Shown: positions 34,355 to 44,235 of the stretch, piece after piece
Position numbering within the stretch: position 1 is the stretch's first letter
How the letters are laid out: each line of letters starts with the position of its first letter
Source of the DNA: Streptomyces sp. B21-083
GTDB taxonomy: Bacteria; Actinomycetota; Actinomycetes; Streptomycetales; Streptomycetaceae
Reading direction: 5' to 3'
NCBI RefSeq assembly: GCF_036898825.1
Contig: NZ_JARUND010000001.1
Coordinates: 1 to 64,000 of the forward strand
DNA: 64,000 nt
Position numbers and translations under genes: made by a program
The notes under the pieces: model-generated
Told to the model about the DNA's origin: nothing
What the model saw: only the letters and a program-made list of their open reading frames with translations
Databases searched by the model: none

Positions 34355-34900
34355 GTGAGCGCTGCCATGCCCGGCCGTCCTGCCATCGGGCCCAAGGTCC
34401 CGATCAACTTCCCTGCCGACCTCCTCGAGGACATCGAGACCGGCGCGAGCCTGGCCCAGCTCAGCCGTGCCGCCTGGATCCGTCGCGCGGCGGCGCGCGC
34501 CCTCCCCGAAGTCTTCGACGGTGCCCTCGCCCCCGACGACATGTTCCGATTCCTCAACACCGCAGAGAGGGGTGCCGAGCCGGATCATGAGGTCGATGAC
34601 GCCACGATCCGCCGCCTGCTAACCGCGGCCGATCACGGAACCCTCACAATCCAGCCGTTCACCACCGAGACGCTGGCCACGCAGACCGCCCGGGAGCGGC
34701 GTCAGCTGAGCTTCGTCACCCGCAGCTTCGTCGCAGACGGCGCGAGAGTTGTCCTCTACCAGGTCGCCCACGGCACCATCACCTACCGGCAGCCCGGCGA
34801 GCACGACCCCGGCCATCACGGCGAACACACCCTGTATCTCGACAAGGCCGCTGCCCGCGCGTGGCACCAGGAACTCCGCAAACAGTTCCTCCCCACCTGA
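34355..34900 (+). CDS. Ribbon-helix-helix-like DNA-binding protein
   Basis: A 181-residue protein from GTG 34355, chosen because GGAGG lies 4 bases before it. The N-terminus (VPINFPADLLEDIETGASLA, AWIRRAAARAL) looks like a CopG/Arc ribbon-helix-helix; the rest (TIRRLLTAADHGTLTIQPF, then ARVVLYQVAHGTITY) is unknown. Ribbon-helix-helix proteins usually regulate their own promoter, and the palindromes upstream fit. It may be an antitoxin-like regulator, but the adjacent gene is a helicase, not a toxin I recognise. Confidence 0.6.
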   Translation: MSAAMPGRPAIGPKVPINFPADLLEDIETGASLAQLSRAAWIRRAAARALPEVFDGALAPDDMFRFLNTAERGAEPDHEVDDATIRRLLTAADHGTLTIQPFTTETLATQTARERRQLSFVTRSFVADGARVVLYQVAHGTITYRQPGEHDPGHHGEHTLYLDKAAARAWHQELRKQFLPT

Positions 34901-34966
34901 CGTCCTCTCATTCCGCACACGGCCATATCAAGACCACGGGGATTCAGGTATCGGGAAGGCACGGAA

Positions 34967-37821
34967 ATGCCAGGCATTCAGCTCAGGGAACACCAGGTAG
35001 TTCAGCGGTCGGCTTTTCGGAAGTGGGTGGGACTCCCTGCAAGATCATCCGTGCCTCCGCAGGGTGCCCGGGGCACAATCGTGTCAGCGACCGGCTCGGG
35101 CAAGACGATCACGGCCGCCGCGTGCGCGCTGGAAAGCTTCGCGGACGGCCGGATCCTCGTGACCGTGCCGACCCTGGACCTGCTCGCGCAGACCGCCCAG
35201 GCGTGGCGGGCGGTGGGCCACACCGCGCCGATGGTCGCTGTGTGCTCACTGGAGAACGACGCGGTGCTGAACGAGCTGGGGGTGCGCAGCACCACCAACC
35301 CGATCCAGCTCGCCCTGTGGGCCGGGCACGGGCCGGTCATCGTGTTCGCCACGTACGCCTCTCTCGTGGACCGCGAGGACATCGACGCTCCCGTAGCCAG
35401 CGGAAGGTTCGCGGGCCGCTGGAGGCCGCTCTAGCGGGCGGAGAACGCCTCTACGGGCAGCAGATGGACCGGTTCGACCTCGCCATCGTGGATGAGGCAC
35501 ACGGAACCGCTGGTGATCTTGGTCGTCCGTGGGCGGCGATCCACGACAACCAGCGGATCCCGGCGGACTTCCGGCTCTACCTCACCGCGACCCCGCGCAT
35601 CCTCGCCGCTGCCCGCCCGCAGAAGGGCGCGGACGGCCAGGCGGCGGAGATCGCGACGATGTCGGACGACCCGGAGGGCACCTACGGCGCGTGGCTCGCA
35701 GAGCTCGGTCTGAGCGAGGCCATCGAGCGCGAAATCCTTGCCGGATTCGAGATCGACGTCCTGGAGATCCGCGACCCGTCCCCCGTTCTGGGGGAGTCGG
35801 AGGAGGCGCGGCGCGGCCGGCGCCTGGCGCTGCTGCAGACCGCGCTCCTGGAGCACGCCGCCGCGCACAACCTGCGTACGGTCATGACGTTCCACCAGAA
35901 GGTCGAAGAGGCCCGCGCGTTCGCGGACAAGCTGCCCGAGACCGCGGCCGCGCTGTACCTGAACGACGCCTCCGACGCCGATCTGGCCGCCGCCGACAAG
36001 CTCCCGAAGTCGTCGATCGACGCGGAGTTCTACGAGCTGGAGGCAGGCCGCCACGTCCCGCCGGACCGCGTCTGGTCGGCGTGGCTGTGCGGCGACCACC
36101 TCGTAGCCGAGCGGCGGGAGGCGCTGCGGCAGTTCGCCAACGGCATCGACGCGGCCGGGCGCCGGGTGCACCGTGCCTTCCTCGCCAGCGTTCGCGTTCT
36201 CGGTGAGGGCGTGGACATCACCGGCGAGCGGGGAGTCGACTCGATCTGCTTCGCGGACACCCGCGGCTCCCAGGTGGAGATCGTGCAGAACATCGGCCGC
36301 GCGCTCAGGTTGAACCGCGACGGCTCCACGAAGGTCGCCAGGATCATCGTGCCGGTCTTCCTGGAGCCGAACGAGGACCCGACCGACATGGTCGCCAGCG
36401 CCTCGTTCCGCCCCCTTGTAGCCGTCCTCCAGGGCCTCCGCTCGCACGATGACCGACTTGTTGAGCAGCTCGCTTCCCGGGCGCTCACGAGCGGCAAGCG
36501 CAAGGTGCACGTCAAACGTGACGAGGACGGGCAGATCGTCGGGGCCGGCGGCGCGGGCGACGGCGAGGACCAGGAGGACGACGACACCCAGGCCGCCGCC
36601 GAAGCCGCCCTGCTCCACTTCTCCAGCCCACGCGACGCCGCGACGATCGCGGCGTTCCTGCGCACCCGGGTGTACCGGCCGGAGTCCCTGGTGTGGCTGG
36701 AGGGATACCAGGCCCTGATCCGCTGGCGGGCGAAGAACGAGATCACCGGCGTCCACGCCGTGCCCTACGACGTCGAGGTCGAAGTCGGCGTCACGAAGTC
36801 CTTTCCGCTTGGCCGCTGGGTCCACCAACAGCGGAAAGCGCTGCGGGCCGGGGAGCTGGAGGAGCGGCGCAAGACGCTGCTGGACGCGCCGGAGGCCGGG
36901 ATGGTGTGGGAGCCGGGCGAAGAGGCGTGGGAGAACAAGCTCGCCGCCCTGCGGTCCTACCACCGGGCCACCGGGCACCTCGCCCCCCGCCAGGACGCGG
37001 TGTGGGGCGAGGGCGAGGCGATGGTGCCCATCGGGCAGCACATGGCGAACCTGCGCCGGAAGGGCGGCCTGGGCAAGGACCCGCAGCGGGCCGCCGTGCG
37101 CGCGGCGCAGCTGACGGAGATCGACCCGGACTGGGACTGCCCGTGGCCGCTGAACTGGCAGCGCCACTACCGCGTGCTCGCCGACCTGGTCGACGCCGAC
37201 GGTGTCCTGCCCTACATCGCGGGCGGTGTCGTCTACGACGGCGATGACATCGGCACCTGGAGGTGGCGTCAGCAGGAGCCGGGAACCTGGGCGCAGCTCC
37301 TGCCCGAGCAGCGGGAGCGGCTGTCTGCGCTGGGTGTGCGGGGCGCCTCCCTCGCCGTGACGGCCGCCGCCCTGAAGGAGATTGCCCCGGCGCCGGCCGA
37401 CGCGGCCAAGGAGCCGGGGAAGGCCGGAAGTAAGGCTGCGGCGGCGTTCCAGCGGGGGCTGGCAGCCCTGGCTCAGTGGGTGGAGCGGGAGGGGCAGCGG
37501 CCCGTCCCGCGCAGCACGGTCGTGGAGATCACGGTCGAGGACGAGGCGGAGCCGGTGCCGGTGAAGCTGGGGGTGTGGCTTTCGAACACCAAGTCGAGGC
37601 GCGACAAGCTCACGGCGGAGCAGCTCGCCGCCCTCACCGCGCTGGGCATGGACTGGGCGGGCGCGGTCCTGGCCGTCGAGGCCGCCCCGCAGCCCGCTCC
37701 GTCGGAGCGGCAGCCGTGGGATCACCACGAGGAGTGCGACAAGACGCACTACGAGGGCGGGACTTGCACCTGCGACCTCATCGAGCGGTACGGACCGAAC
37801 ACCGAACGCGACGACTCCTGA
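34967..37821 (+). pseudogene. SF2 helicase with helicase-associated repeats, frameshifted
   Basis: Part 1 (34967 to about 35420) has LREHQVVQRSAF, the P-loop SATGSGKTITAAA and motif Ia. Then a frame change: from about 35433 the other frame gives FDLAIVDEAHG (DEAH), LYLTATPR, motif IV-VI sequence (QNIGRALRLNRDG), and three C-terminal helicase-associated repeats (WENKLAALRSYHRATGHLAP; WPLNWQRHYRVLADL; FQRGLAALAQWVEREG). Joined it is about 950 residues, the family length. One indel between about 35405 and 35435 explains it. A perfect terminator follows. Tail fragments of relatives recur at 39.3 and 52.5 kb. Confidence 0.8.
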
Positions 37822-37840
37822 CCCTGCTCCCGCACCGTGA

Positions 37841-37874
37841 CCGTTCCCCGGGCCTTTGGAGGCCCGGGGAACGG
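37841..37874. terminator. Strong hairpin terminator after the helicase
   Basis: CCGTTCCCCGGGCCT and AGGCCCGGGGAACGG pair perfectly around TTGG: a 15-base stem with a 4-base loop, without a following T run, as is common in Streptomyces. It serves the helicase and possibly the convergent minus-strand gene. Confidence 0.85.
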
Positions 37875-37888
37875 CAAGCCAACCGTGC

Positions 37889-38230
37889 CTAGATTGCACG
37901 AAGCTCGGAGCTGATCCCCATGCCGTCAAGGTCGCTCACGAGCCTCCAGTAAACGTCGCTCTCGTAGAAGCTCGCTGCATCGCCGTTCCCCTCAGCGGAG
38001 TCGATCTTGTCCATCTCGGGGACGTCGTAGGCCACCGTGTAACCGGCCTCCGTGTCGTTCCACTGGACCCGGACCACCATGTCCGCTGTGCCGATGTCGT
38101 AATCGTCGTTCCCGTAGTTCTTAGCGATGTACTCGAACGGGTACGTGAACGTATAGCTGTCGTCCTTCTTGAGCGACCGCAGGTAGTCCAGCTCGTTCTC
38201 GAAGCCATAGTTGTTCGACTCGCTCCACAT
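37889..38230 (-). CDS. Hypothetical acidic protein
   Basis: A 113-residue protein from ATG 38230, very acidic and aromatic-rich (NYGFENELDYLRSLKKDD, KNYGNDDYDIGTAD, VPEMDKIDSAEG). Codon use is less GC-rich than the neighbours, suggesting recent arrival. No family recognised; no membrane segment or signal peptide. Longer frames upstream are probably not coding. Confidence 0.6.
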   Translation of the reverse strand: MWSESNNYGFENELDYLRSLKKDDSYTFTYPFEYIAKNYGNDDYDIGTADMVVRVQWNDTEAGYTVAYDVPEMDKIDSAEGNGDAASFYESDVYWRLVSDLDGMGISSELRAI

Positions 38231-38353
38231 GGAAGGAGCGTAGTGCTCTGCACCTCTGCCAGAGTCGACACCATGGGCCAGCAGGCAAAGCGCTCGTAGA
38301 CCGCGGAGCCCGTAGACGGTGCCTCCGCCCCGCGGTCCTGGAACACTTGGGTC

Positions 38354-38839
38354 ATGCCACTCACCCGTGACCTCGTCCCAGCCGATTACTCGGTGGTGGA
38401 GGAGCTGCTGTACTCGAACCATCTGGGAGACAGCGGGTTCTACGCCCCCGAGGGCCTGGACGTCGTCGTGGCCGAACTCCGCGGGTCTGTCGTCGGGGTC
38501 GCTGAGTTCCAGCTCCACTGCGACTTCGGGCACGACAAAGGCCGGGAGGCGCATCCCGGCGAGCAGACGTTCGTCTTGACGATGGCCGTCGCTCATGCCG
38601 CTCGTCGCAGCGGGGTCGGTCGGGCGCTTCTCGCCGAGATCGCCCGCCGGGCCCAGGAAGCCGGCCACACGTTCCTGGCACTGGTGCCGCAAGACGGTGG
38701 CGATGCGGCTGACCGGCAGGCGTTCTTCCAGGCGTGCGGGTTCACGCTCTACGGCCCCGCCGGACCGGGCGCGGCGTGGGGCTGCCCGGTCTCGGAGATT
38801 CTCGCCGTGAAGGGCACGGCTGCCACCGCCGGTGAGTAA
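38354..38839 (+). CDS. GNAT-family acetyltransferase
   Basis: A 161-residue protein with a complete GNAT fold: MAVAHAARRSGVGRALLAEI holds the acetyl-CoA loop (R-x-x-G-x-G/A), and the last strands read FFQACGFTLYG. It acetylates a small molecule or protein not predictable here. It is alone on the plus strand between a minus-strand hypothetical gene and a frameshifted gene. Confidence 0.85.
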   Translation: MPLTRDLVPADYSVVEELLYSNHLGDSGFYAPEGLDVVVAELRGSVVGVAEFQLHCDFGHDKGREAHPGEQTFVLTMAVAHAARRSGVGRALLAEIARRAQEAGHTFLALVPQDGGDAADRQAFFQACGFTLYGPAGPGAAWGCPVSEILAVKGTAATAGE

Positions 38840-38903
38840 CCCGCACTGGGCTGTGGCCTGAGCGGAACCGTGTCCGCCTTGCCGGTCGGGAAGTTGACCG
38901 GGC

Positions 38904-39322
38904 ATGGAGAACATCACCACTGCGGCCGAATCCACGGTGTCCGGTGCCGCGATCGAGCAGTTGCTGTTCACCACCGACTGGCTCACGGGGGGCGCGCCAC
39001 CGCGAACATCGCCCTCACCGAGCAGGCGGACTACGCGTACAGGCTGGCGTACGCCCTGTCGGGCGGGGGCGAGATCCATCCCGACGCGCACAGCGCCGCC
39101 GTCGCCAACCTCCTGCACAGCGTGGCGCCGGGCATCGTCGCGTTCGCCCTGCACCACCTACGCCCGCTCCTGCCCGACCTCTCCGACGAACAGTGGGCCC
39201 GGGTCGACGCGGCCGCCGTCGAGCTGGATCTGCGTCTGTGCGAGGACCTCAGCGGCGCCAGCGTCATGCCGGAGGCCGCCGGGTCTCCCCTGGCACACGC
39301 TCCGCACACTCCCGGCGAGTAG
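38904..39322 (+). pseudogene. Hypothetical protein with a frameshift, paralogue of 47036-47522
   Basis: MENITTAAESTVSGAAIEQL runs to DWLTGG, then the frame is lost at a G run near 38987 (ACGGGGGGC). The other frame continues RATANIALTEQADYAYRLAY, GGGEIHPDAHS, IVAFALHHLRPLLPDL and EQWARVDAAAVELDLRLCED to 39322. A change of one G joins the two halves into about 140 residues. The gene at 47036-47522 encodes the same protein and is broken at almost the same codon, but in the opposite direction. Function unknown. Confidence 0.7.
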
Positions 39323-39331
39323 GACAGGAGC

Positions 39332-39472
39332 ATGGAGATCACGGTCGACGGCGAGGCGGAGCCGGTGACTGTGAAGCTGGGCGTGTGGCTCTCGAACACC
39401 AAGAGCCGCCGGTACAAGCTCACCGCGGAGCAGCGCGCCGCACTGCGGGAGCTGGGCATGGAGTGGGCGTGA
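39332..39472 (+). pseudogene. Helicase-associated repeat fragment
   Basis: A 46-residue frame, MEITVDGEAEPVTVKLGVWL then NTKSRRYKLTAEQRAALREL, nearly identical to the C-terminus of the helicase at 34967-37821. It is a duplicated tail, not a gene of its own. Confidence 0.75.
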
Positions 39473-39559
39473 CGCTCCCGCCGACGGCGGTCAGCCCCTG
39501 AAGTCCGCGTAAACGTCGGCCCGGACACCGGGTCAGGGCCGACATCGTCTACTCCAGGT

Positions 39560-42049
39560 TCAGCGGGGGGAGACGCTAAATCGCTGGGCAAGGCCCTCTG
39601 CCAGGAGGCGGTGAGCGCGGAACTGCGTGGTGATCGCCTCGGGGTCACTCCAGTTACCCGCATCCGCAAGCGCCACCATCGCCTTGCGCACCGCGTCGCC
39701 CAGCTGGGCCATCGTGCCGCTAGTGATAATGCGCGTTCCGGGGGGTGCCGCCGCGTTGTGCTCAAGGGTGTTGACACGGTGCAGCAGCACGGCAGTCGCG
39801 CTGCAGGACTGGTCGTAGGTGTCCTGGAACCAGCTCATAGAGTGTGCGAGCTGGGCAACGTCGCTCCGCCAGATCTTGTCCGAGCTGGCCCCCGACTTGG
39901 CTTCAAGCACCAGGTACTTCAGACCACCGATCGCCCACAAGACGTCCGGTCCGCTGCCGGTAACGCGCTCGGGCCGCTGAGCTTCAAATCCGAGGTGGTA
40001 CCCCAGTCGCTCCAGGGCCCGCTCGAAGATGGGGACCTGCTTCTGGTCCGGCCTGTAGACGAGCTCGTCGAGCAGGACATCGATGCCGACCAAGAACTCG
40101 TTGCGGTCGGCGTAGGTGTTGGCAAGGAAGCCAGCGGCGAGGACCGCCTGCGTGTCGGCGGGCTTGATCTTGGTGGGGTTCACGCCTTCGATCGGCCGCA
40201 GAATCGCAGGGTTGTAGGCGAGCGCCTTTACGAGGGTCTGCTGGGCCTTGGGCGCGTCCGTGAAGTGCTGGTAGGCGGCGAGCTGTTCTTGGAGGTATCC
40301 GCGCTCGGTCAAGTCTTTGGCCGCTGCCACGGCCTCGCTCATGTGGGTGACAGCCTGGGCGTACTGGCCAAGCGAGGCCTGTTCGAAGGCACGGCGGGCA
40401 GGAGCGGCGACCGCAGAGATGGTGCTCTTGGGGTAAGTGGCTTCGGCCAACGCGCCGCGGGCGGCGGCGACCCAGTTCGGGTCCCGTCCCAGAACCTGCG
40501 CAATCACGCCCTCAATCTGCTCCAACGGCTGGCCGACCAATTTGGCAGCAATCTGGCGGGAGAACTCAATCTGGGCACGGGTGGCCGGGCTGAAGCGGGA
40601 GCGGTACCTGGGGGAGGCAATCAGCTGCGACAGGTGCGGTCCCATCAGCAGGACCACACAGTGGTCATTGACGGAGCGCACCCCGCGGCCCATACCCTGC
40701 TCGATGCGCTGCAGTTGCCGGTTGACCATGTCGTCGGAGTCGCCGAGCACGATCGCCTCTCGGCGGGTCTGACCGCCGTAGACCTGAGGCAGCCCGTCCA
40801 TGACCAGCACCTCGCAAGCTTTTCGCGGCAAGTCGATTCCGTCGTACTTGTTGACCAGCACCACGAGGCCGACGTGGTCCTTACGGAGCCTGGCGACGGC
40901 GGCCCCGATCTGTTCGGACTTCGAGGCGGTGATCTGCGCGTGCTCTACCCATGCGGAGGCCTTGCGGTGAGAGGGGACCAGGACGACAACGTTGACCCGC
41001 TCAGCCAGCTTGGCGGCCATTTCGCGTACCGCGGTTTCCTTGATCGAAGCGCTGATGTCCTGCGGCGCGAGAATCAGCCGGTCTCCGAGGTACCCGGCGC
41101 TCGTGGGCGTGATGGGCGCACCCACCGTTTCGGGATTGGCCGCGAAGTCAGTGACCAACACACTGTCGTCGGCCAGAGTGGCGGTCAGGTGCACCCGTCG
41201 TCGCGCACGAGCGAAACTGGCGATTTTGTTAATCGGGGGGTACGGCGGCTGGACTTCGAGCCCGTCGGCAGTGAAGACGGCACGGCAGATCGGGAGAACG
41301 TCCTTGATCAGCGGCCACGACCATTGAAGATCGTCATCGTCCCGCAGCTTGTTCAGAATCGCTGCGACATCGGCGATGCGTCGGGTCCAGGCCCAGAAGG
41401 GCACCGTGGCTACAGCGGAGTAGTCCTGAGTGGTCAAGCCCTGATATGTGATCTCCGACTGCTGGCGTAGGTCGTCGGCAAACAGGTCAAGTAGTCCAGC
41501 GAACGCGTCCTCGTGCTGCTCTCGGGAGACCGTCAGGGTGAATTTCTCCCTCACCGTGGCCAGCGCCGCGTGCGCGTCGTCGACGACGATCGTTCCGACG
41601 TCGACAACAGGTCGTCCGTCACCCTGAAGCCCGAAGACACTCTTGCCGTTGACAAACCGGTTGAGGCTGAGCACGCAGATCGCCTCTCCGCCCGTGAAGC
41701 GGGCAGAGCGAGGGTCGTCGGTCACCTCGAGGCCGAGCTCGATGGCCTGCTCCATCGCCTGCGAGGCGAGGTAGGGGTCGGGCGCTAGGTATAGCGCCGG
41801 TCCTTCGCCCTCGTTGAGGCTCGACTGACAGATCAGCAGGCCCACCACCGTCTTGCCGCCGCCGGTGTTGAGCTTGATGACCAGGTCCTTCTCCGGGCGC
41901 CTGTCGTACCACGTCTGCAGGACCTGCCCCTGCGGGTCGCGCAGGAACTCGTACCGTGCAGCCCGTCCGGGCAGCGCATCGAACAGGACCCGAGGGTCAG
42001 AAGGCGTTGGAGCGGGCCCCGAGCCGAAGGTGGAGAAGTCGATGACCAT
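39560..42049 (-). CDS. SF2 helicase-like protein with PD-(D/E)xK-like tail
   Basis: An 829-residue protein. P-loop INT-type KLNTGGGKTVVG (about residue 62), DEAD-box variant TIVVDDAH (about 158), LTATL (motif III), and QRIEQGMGRGVRS (motif VI). The C-terminus has GSGPDVLWAIGG and LVLEAKSG (about residues 700-715), the spacing of PD-(D/E)xK nucleases (Asp, then Glu-x-Lys). Helicase-nuclease fusions are typical of defence systems. It follows the GHKL gene by 110 bases on the same strand. Not matched by memory to a named system. Confidence 0.8.
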   Translation of the reverse strand: MVIDFSTFGSGPAPTPSDPRVLFDALPGRAARYEFLRDPQGQVLQTWYDRRPEKDLVIKLNTGGGKTVVGLLICQSSLNEGEGPALYLAPDPYLASQAMEQAIELGLEVTDDPRSARFTGGEAICVLSLNRFVNGKSVFGLQGDGRPVVDVGTIVVDDAHAALATVREKFTLTVSREQHEDAFAGLLDLFADDLRQQSEITYQGLTTQDYSAVATVPFWAWTRRIADVAAILNKLRDDDDLQWSWPLIKDVLPICRAVFTADGLEVQPPYPPINKIASFARARRRVHLTATLADDSVLVTDFAANPETVGAPITPTSAGYLGDRLILAPQDISASIKETAVREMAAKLAERVNVVVLVPSHRKASAWVEHAQITASKSEQIGAAVARLRKDHVGLVVLVNKYDGIDLPRKACEVLVMDGLPQVYGGQTRREAIVLGDSDDMVNRQLQRIEQGMGRGVRSVNDHCVVLLMGPHLSQLIASPRYRSRFSPATRAQIEFSRQIAAKLVGQPLEQIEGVIAQVLGRDPNWVAAARGALAEATYPKSTISAVAAPARRAFEQASLGQYAQAVTHMSEAVAAAKDLTERGYLQEQLAAYQHFTDAPKAQQTLVKALAYNPAILRPIEGVNPTKIKPADTQAVLAAGFLANTYADRNEFLVGIDVLLDELVYRPDQKQVPIFERALERLGYHLGFEAQRPERVTGSGPDVLWAIGGLKYLVLEAKSGASSDKIWRSDVAQLAHSMSWFQDTYDQSCSATAVLLHRVNTLEHNAAAPPGTRIITSGTMAQLGDAVRKAMVALADAGNWSDPEAITTQFRAHRLLAEGLAQRFSVSPR

Positions 42050-42159
42050 GGAGAAGCCCCCTGGAACTTGTCGCGGGCTCCGGTGGCGCCGCCACAGCCG
42101 AAGTTAGCGGACAGAACACGTCACTTCATCTGCCTTTCGTCTACCTGCAAAACCTGCTC

Positions 42160-44172
42160 TTATCGCGCTGCCTCATCGGACTGACCGTCCCGGGCAACGG
42201 ACTCCGGGATGAAGTGCGAGTAGCTCTCACGTAGGTGTTGGGTGACGCGGTCGTCGGTCGCCTCGTAGTTCAGTTGCTCCTGGAAGAACCGCAGCTTCTT
42301 CTCCCCAGCGTCGAGGATCTCGCCCCAGCTCTTGACCCAGACCTCGTAGTCGTCCTGTTCGTCGTAGAGACCTTCCGGTCGGCCTTTCTGCCGGATGTCA
42401 CGGAGGATCTTGTCCGAGTAGCCGTAGGTGATGAGGTAGAAGCGCCACTTGGACCCCGTCCCGCTGTACTGCGGGTCGTCGATGATGGCCCGGGCGTAAT
42501 TCTTGATCTGGGTGAGTTCCTTCGGGCCGACCTTCACGGTCGGCCGCTTGAGTTCGATGACGAGGCGCTCGGTGCTGTTGTCGTCCCGGCGGCTGCGGAA
42601 CATCAGGATGTCGACCCGGCCGCTGCGCCCGTCCGGCTGGGTGACGGCTTCGAGTTCGTGCTCCAGGACGACGCCTTCACCGAGGTGGTCCTCCAGGTGT
42701 GCCTGGAGGACGTTGGTGAGGCCGATTTCGCTCCTGGTCATGTGCCAGTCCTCGCCGAACAGCCAGAGGTTCTTGTTGACCATGGGGTGGAGCTGGTCGA
42801 CCTCGCGCAGGTTCTTGCGAAGGTCATCGTCGGCGAGGAACTTACGCAGGAGCTGGATGAAGTTCAGGCGGTTGGTGACGGTGGTGGCCGCGCCGATGAC
42901 GTGGGTCAGGTCGGTGCTGTCGAGGAGGTTCTTCAGGTGCCGGCGGTCGTCGTCGCTGAGCGCCAGGACCTTCTCGAGGATGGTGTGGAGGTCGCCAGGG
43001 TTGCTCTCCAGGGCGGTGCGGATGAGGTTGACGGACAGGCTGCGGGCGGCCCTCTTGTTGGGAAGCGCGTGGCGGGCGGCGGTGACGACGACGTCGAAGG
43101 TCTGGCGCTCTATGGCGAACGTGCCGGTCGCCGGTTGGTCGTCGTAGGGGTAGATGCCTTCCGTCTTCAGCTGTCGCACGACCTCTGCCGAGATCTGGGC
43201 ACCGCGAACGGCCAGGTGCTTCTGGACGGCCTTGAGGGCCGCGTCCAGGAGCCAGGAGTGGGACATGGTCAGTCCGTGCAGGTCATCGACGGACAGGCCG
43301 TTGAACAGGTTGGCGCGCAGGTACGGGGTGAAGCTGATGATGCCGTCGGACCAGTCGCTGCCGTGCTCGCCCAGGGCGATGCCGTCGGCGTTGCAGATGA
43401 GCATCCTGCGGTCGCTCATCCGCTTGTTCCACTCGACAAAGGTCACGACCGGGGGCGGGTCCTCGCCGGCGTACTCCTCCGGCAGGTCCAGCTCCAGGTC
43501 GATGGGTTCGCCCACCATGATGTCGCTGGGGTCGAGCAGTCTGCCGTCGAAGGTGACGCGCACGTGCGGGTAGGCCCGGAGGTAGAACGCCAACTTCGCG
43601 GTGAGGTTCGCGGCAGCGTCGTCGCGCTCCAGACTGCTCAAGGGCTTGCCCTGGGGCACAGAGATGCGGACTGTCGTCCCGGGCTTCTCCCAGGTCGGCT
43701 CCGTCTCCTCAACCTGCCAGATGGTGGCGTGGTCGGCGTTGCCGCGGATGCGGACCCCGACCAAGGCGTCGCCTACCTTGGCAGTGGACTCCCAGGTGAG
43801 CCGGTCGCCCAAGGCGAAGGCAAAGAGGCGGCCTTCGCCGTTGCGGCCGTGCAGAATGCGTTCTCCGCCCTCGGTGTGCGTCCTGGTCGTCTTCCATGTG
43901 GTGCCGAAGGCCTGAAAGGCGGAGCGTGCTCGCTCGGGTGTCATGCCATGGCCGTCGTCGGTCACCACGACGTCGGTGATCGCCGTCATGCTGGAGCGGA
44001 CCAGTTCGACGTGGACCTCCGTGGCGTTGGCGTCCAGGGCGTTCCACACCAGTTCGGCAACTGCCGTGATCTGGGTCTTCTTCTTGAACTGGAGGATCTT
44101 TCGCTCGCCGACCGAAAGCTCGAACTCCGTCGGTCTACTCTGCGCCGGCAGTTCGACGCTGACCACGCCCAC
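42160..44172 (-). CDS. GHKL (MORC/Hsp90-like) ATPase with nuclease-like tail
   Basis: A 670-residue protein. The N-terminus has the GHKL set: AVAELVWNALDANAT (N-box), VVTDDGHGMTPE (G1), LHGRNGEGRLFAF (G2/lid), and TTVRISVP. The C-terminus (about 515-545) has GRVDILMF and LVIELKRPTVKVG, a PD-(D/E)xK-type Asp and Glu-x-Lys pair. Bacterial GHKL ATPases fused or linked to nucleases and helicases were predicted to be restriction-like systems. GTG start with GGGAG before it. An IS3-type element ends 23 bases upstream, so the original promoter is displaced. Confidence 0.82.
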   Translation of the reverse strand: MGVVSVELPAQSRPTEFELSVGERKILQFKKKTQITAVAELVWNALDANATEVHVELVRSSMTAITDVVVTDDGHGMTPERARSAFQAFGTTWKTTRTHTEGGERILHGRNGEGRLFAFALGDRLTWESTAKVGDALVGVRIRGNADHATIWQVEETEPTWEKPGTTVRISVPQGKPLSSLERDDAAANLTAKLAFYLRAYPHVRVTFDGRLLDPSDIMVGEPIDLELDLPEEYAGEDPPPVVTFVEWNKRMSDRRMLICNADGIALGEHGSDWSDGIISFTPYLRANLFNGLSVDDLHGLTMSHSWLLDAALKAVQKHLAVRGAQISAEVVRQLKTEGIYPYDDQPATGTFAIERQTFDVVVTAARHALPNKRAARSLSVNLIRTALESNPGDLHTILEKVLALSDDDRRHLKNLLDSTDLTHVIGAATTVTNRLNFIQLLRKFLADDDLRKNLREVDQLHPMVNKNLWLFGEDWHMTRSEIGLTNVLQAHLEDHLGEGVVLEHELEAVTQPDGRSGRVDILMFRSRRDDNSTERLVIELKRPTVKVGPKELTQIKNYARAIIDDPQYSGTGSKWRFYLITYGYSDKILRDIRQKGRPEGLYDEQDDYEVWVKSWGEILDAGEKKLRFFQEQLNYEATDDRVTQHLRESYSHFIPESVARDGQSDEAAR

Positions 44173-44235
44173 GCCAACTCCCGTACGAGCAGCACTGAGC
44201 TTGTTCCGCTTTGACGGACACCATTGGTGTGGTGG

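Noticed and set aside
35431..37929. 832-codon minus-strand frame opposite the helicase
   Set aside because: Shadow frame; the plus strand has helicase motifs.
39332..39472. Independent small gene
   Set aside because: Sequence nearly equals the helicase tail, so it is a duplicated fragment.
42235..44214. 659-codon plus-strand frame opposite the GHKL gene
   Set aside because: Shadow frame; no domain signal, whereas the minus strand has GHKL and nuclease-like motifs.
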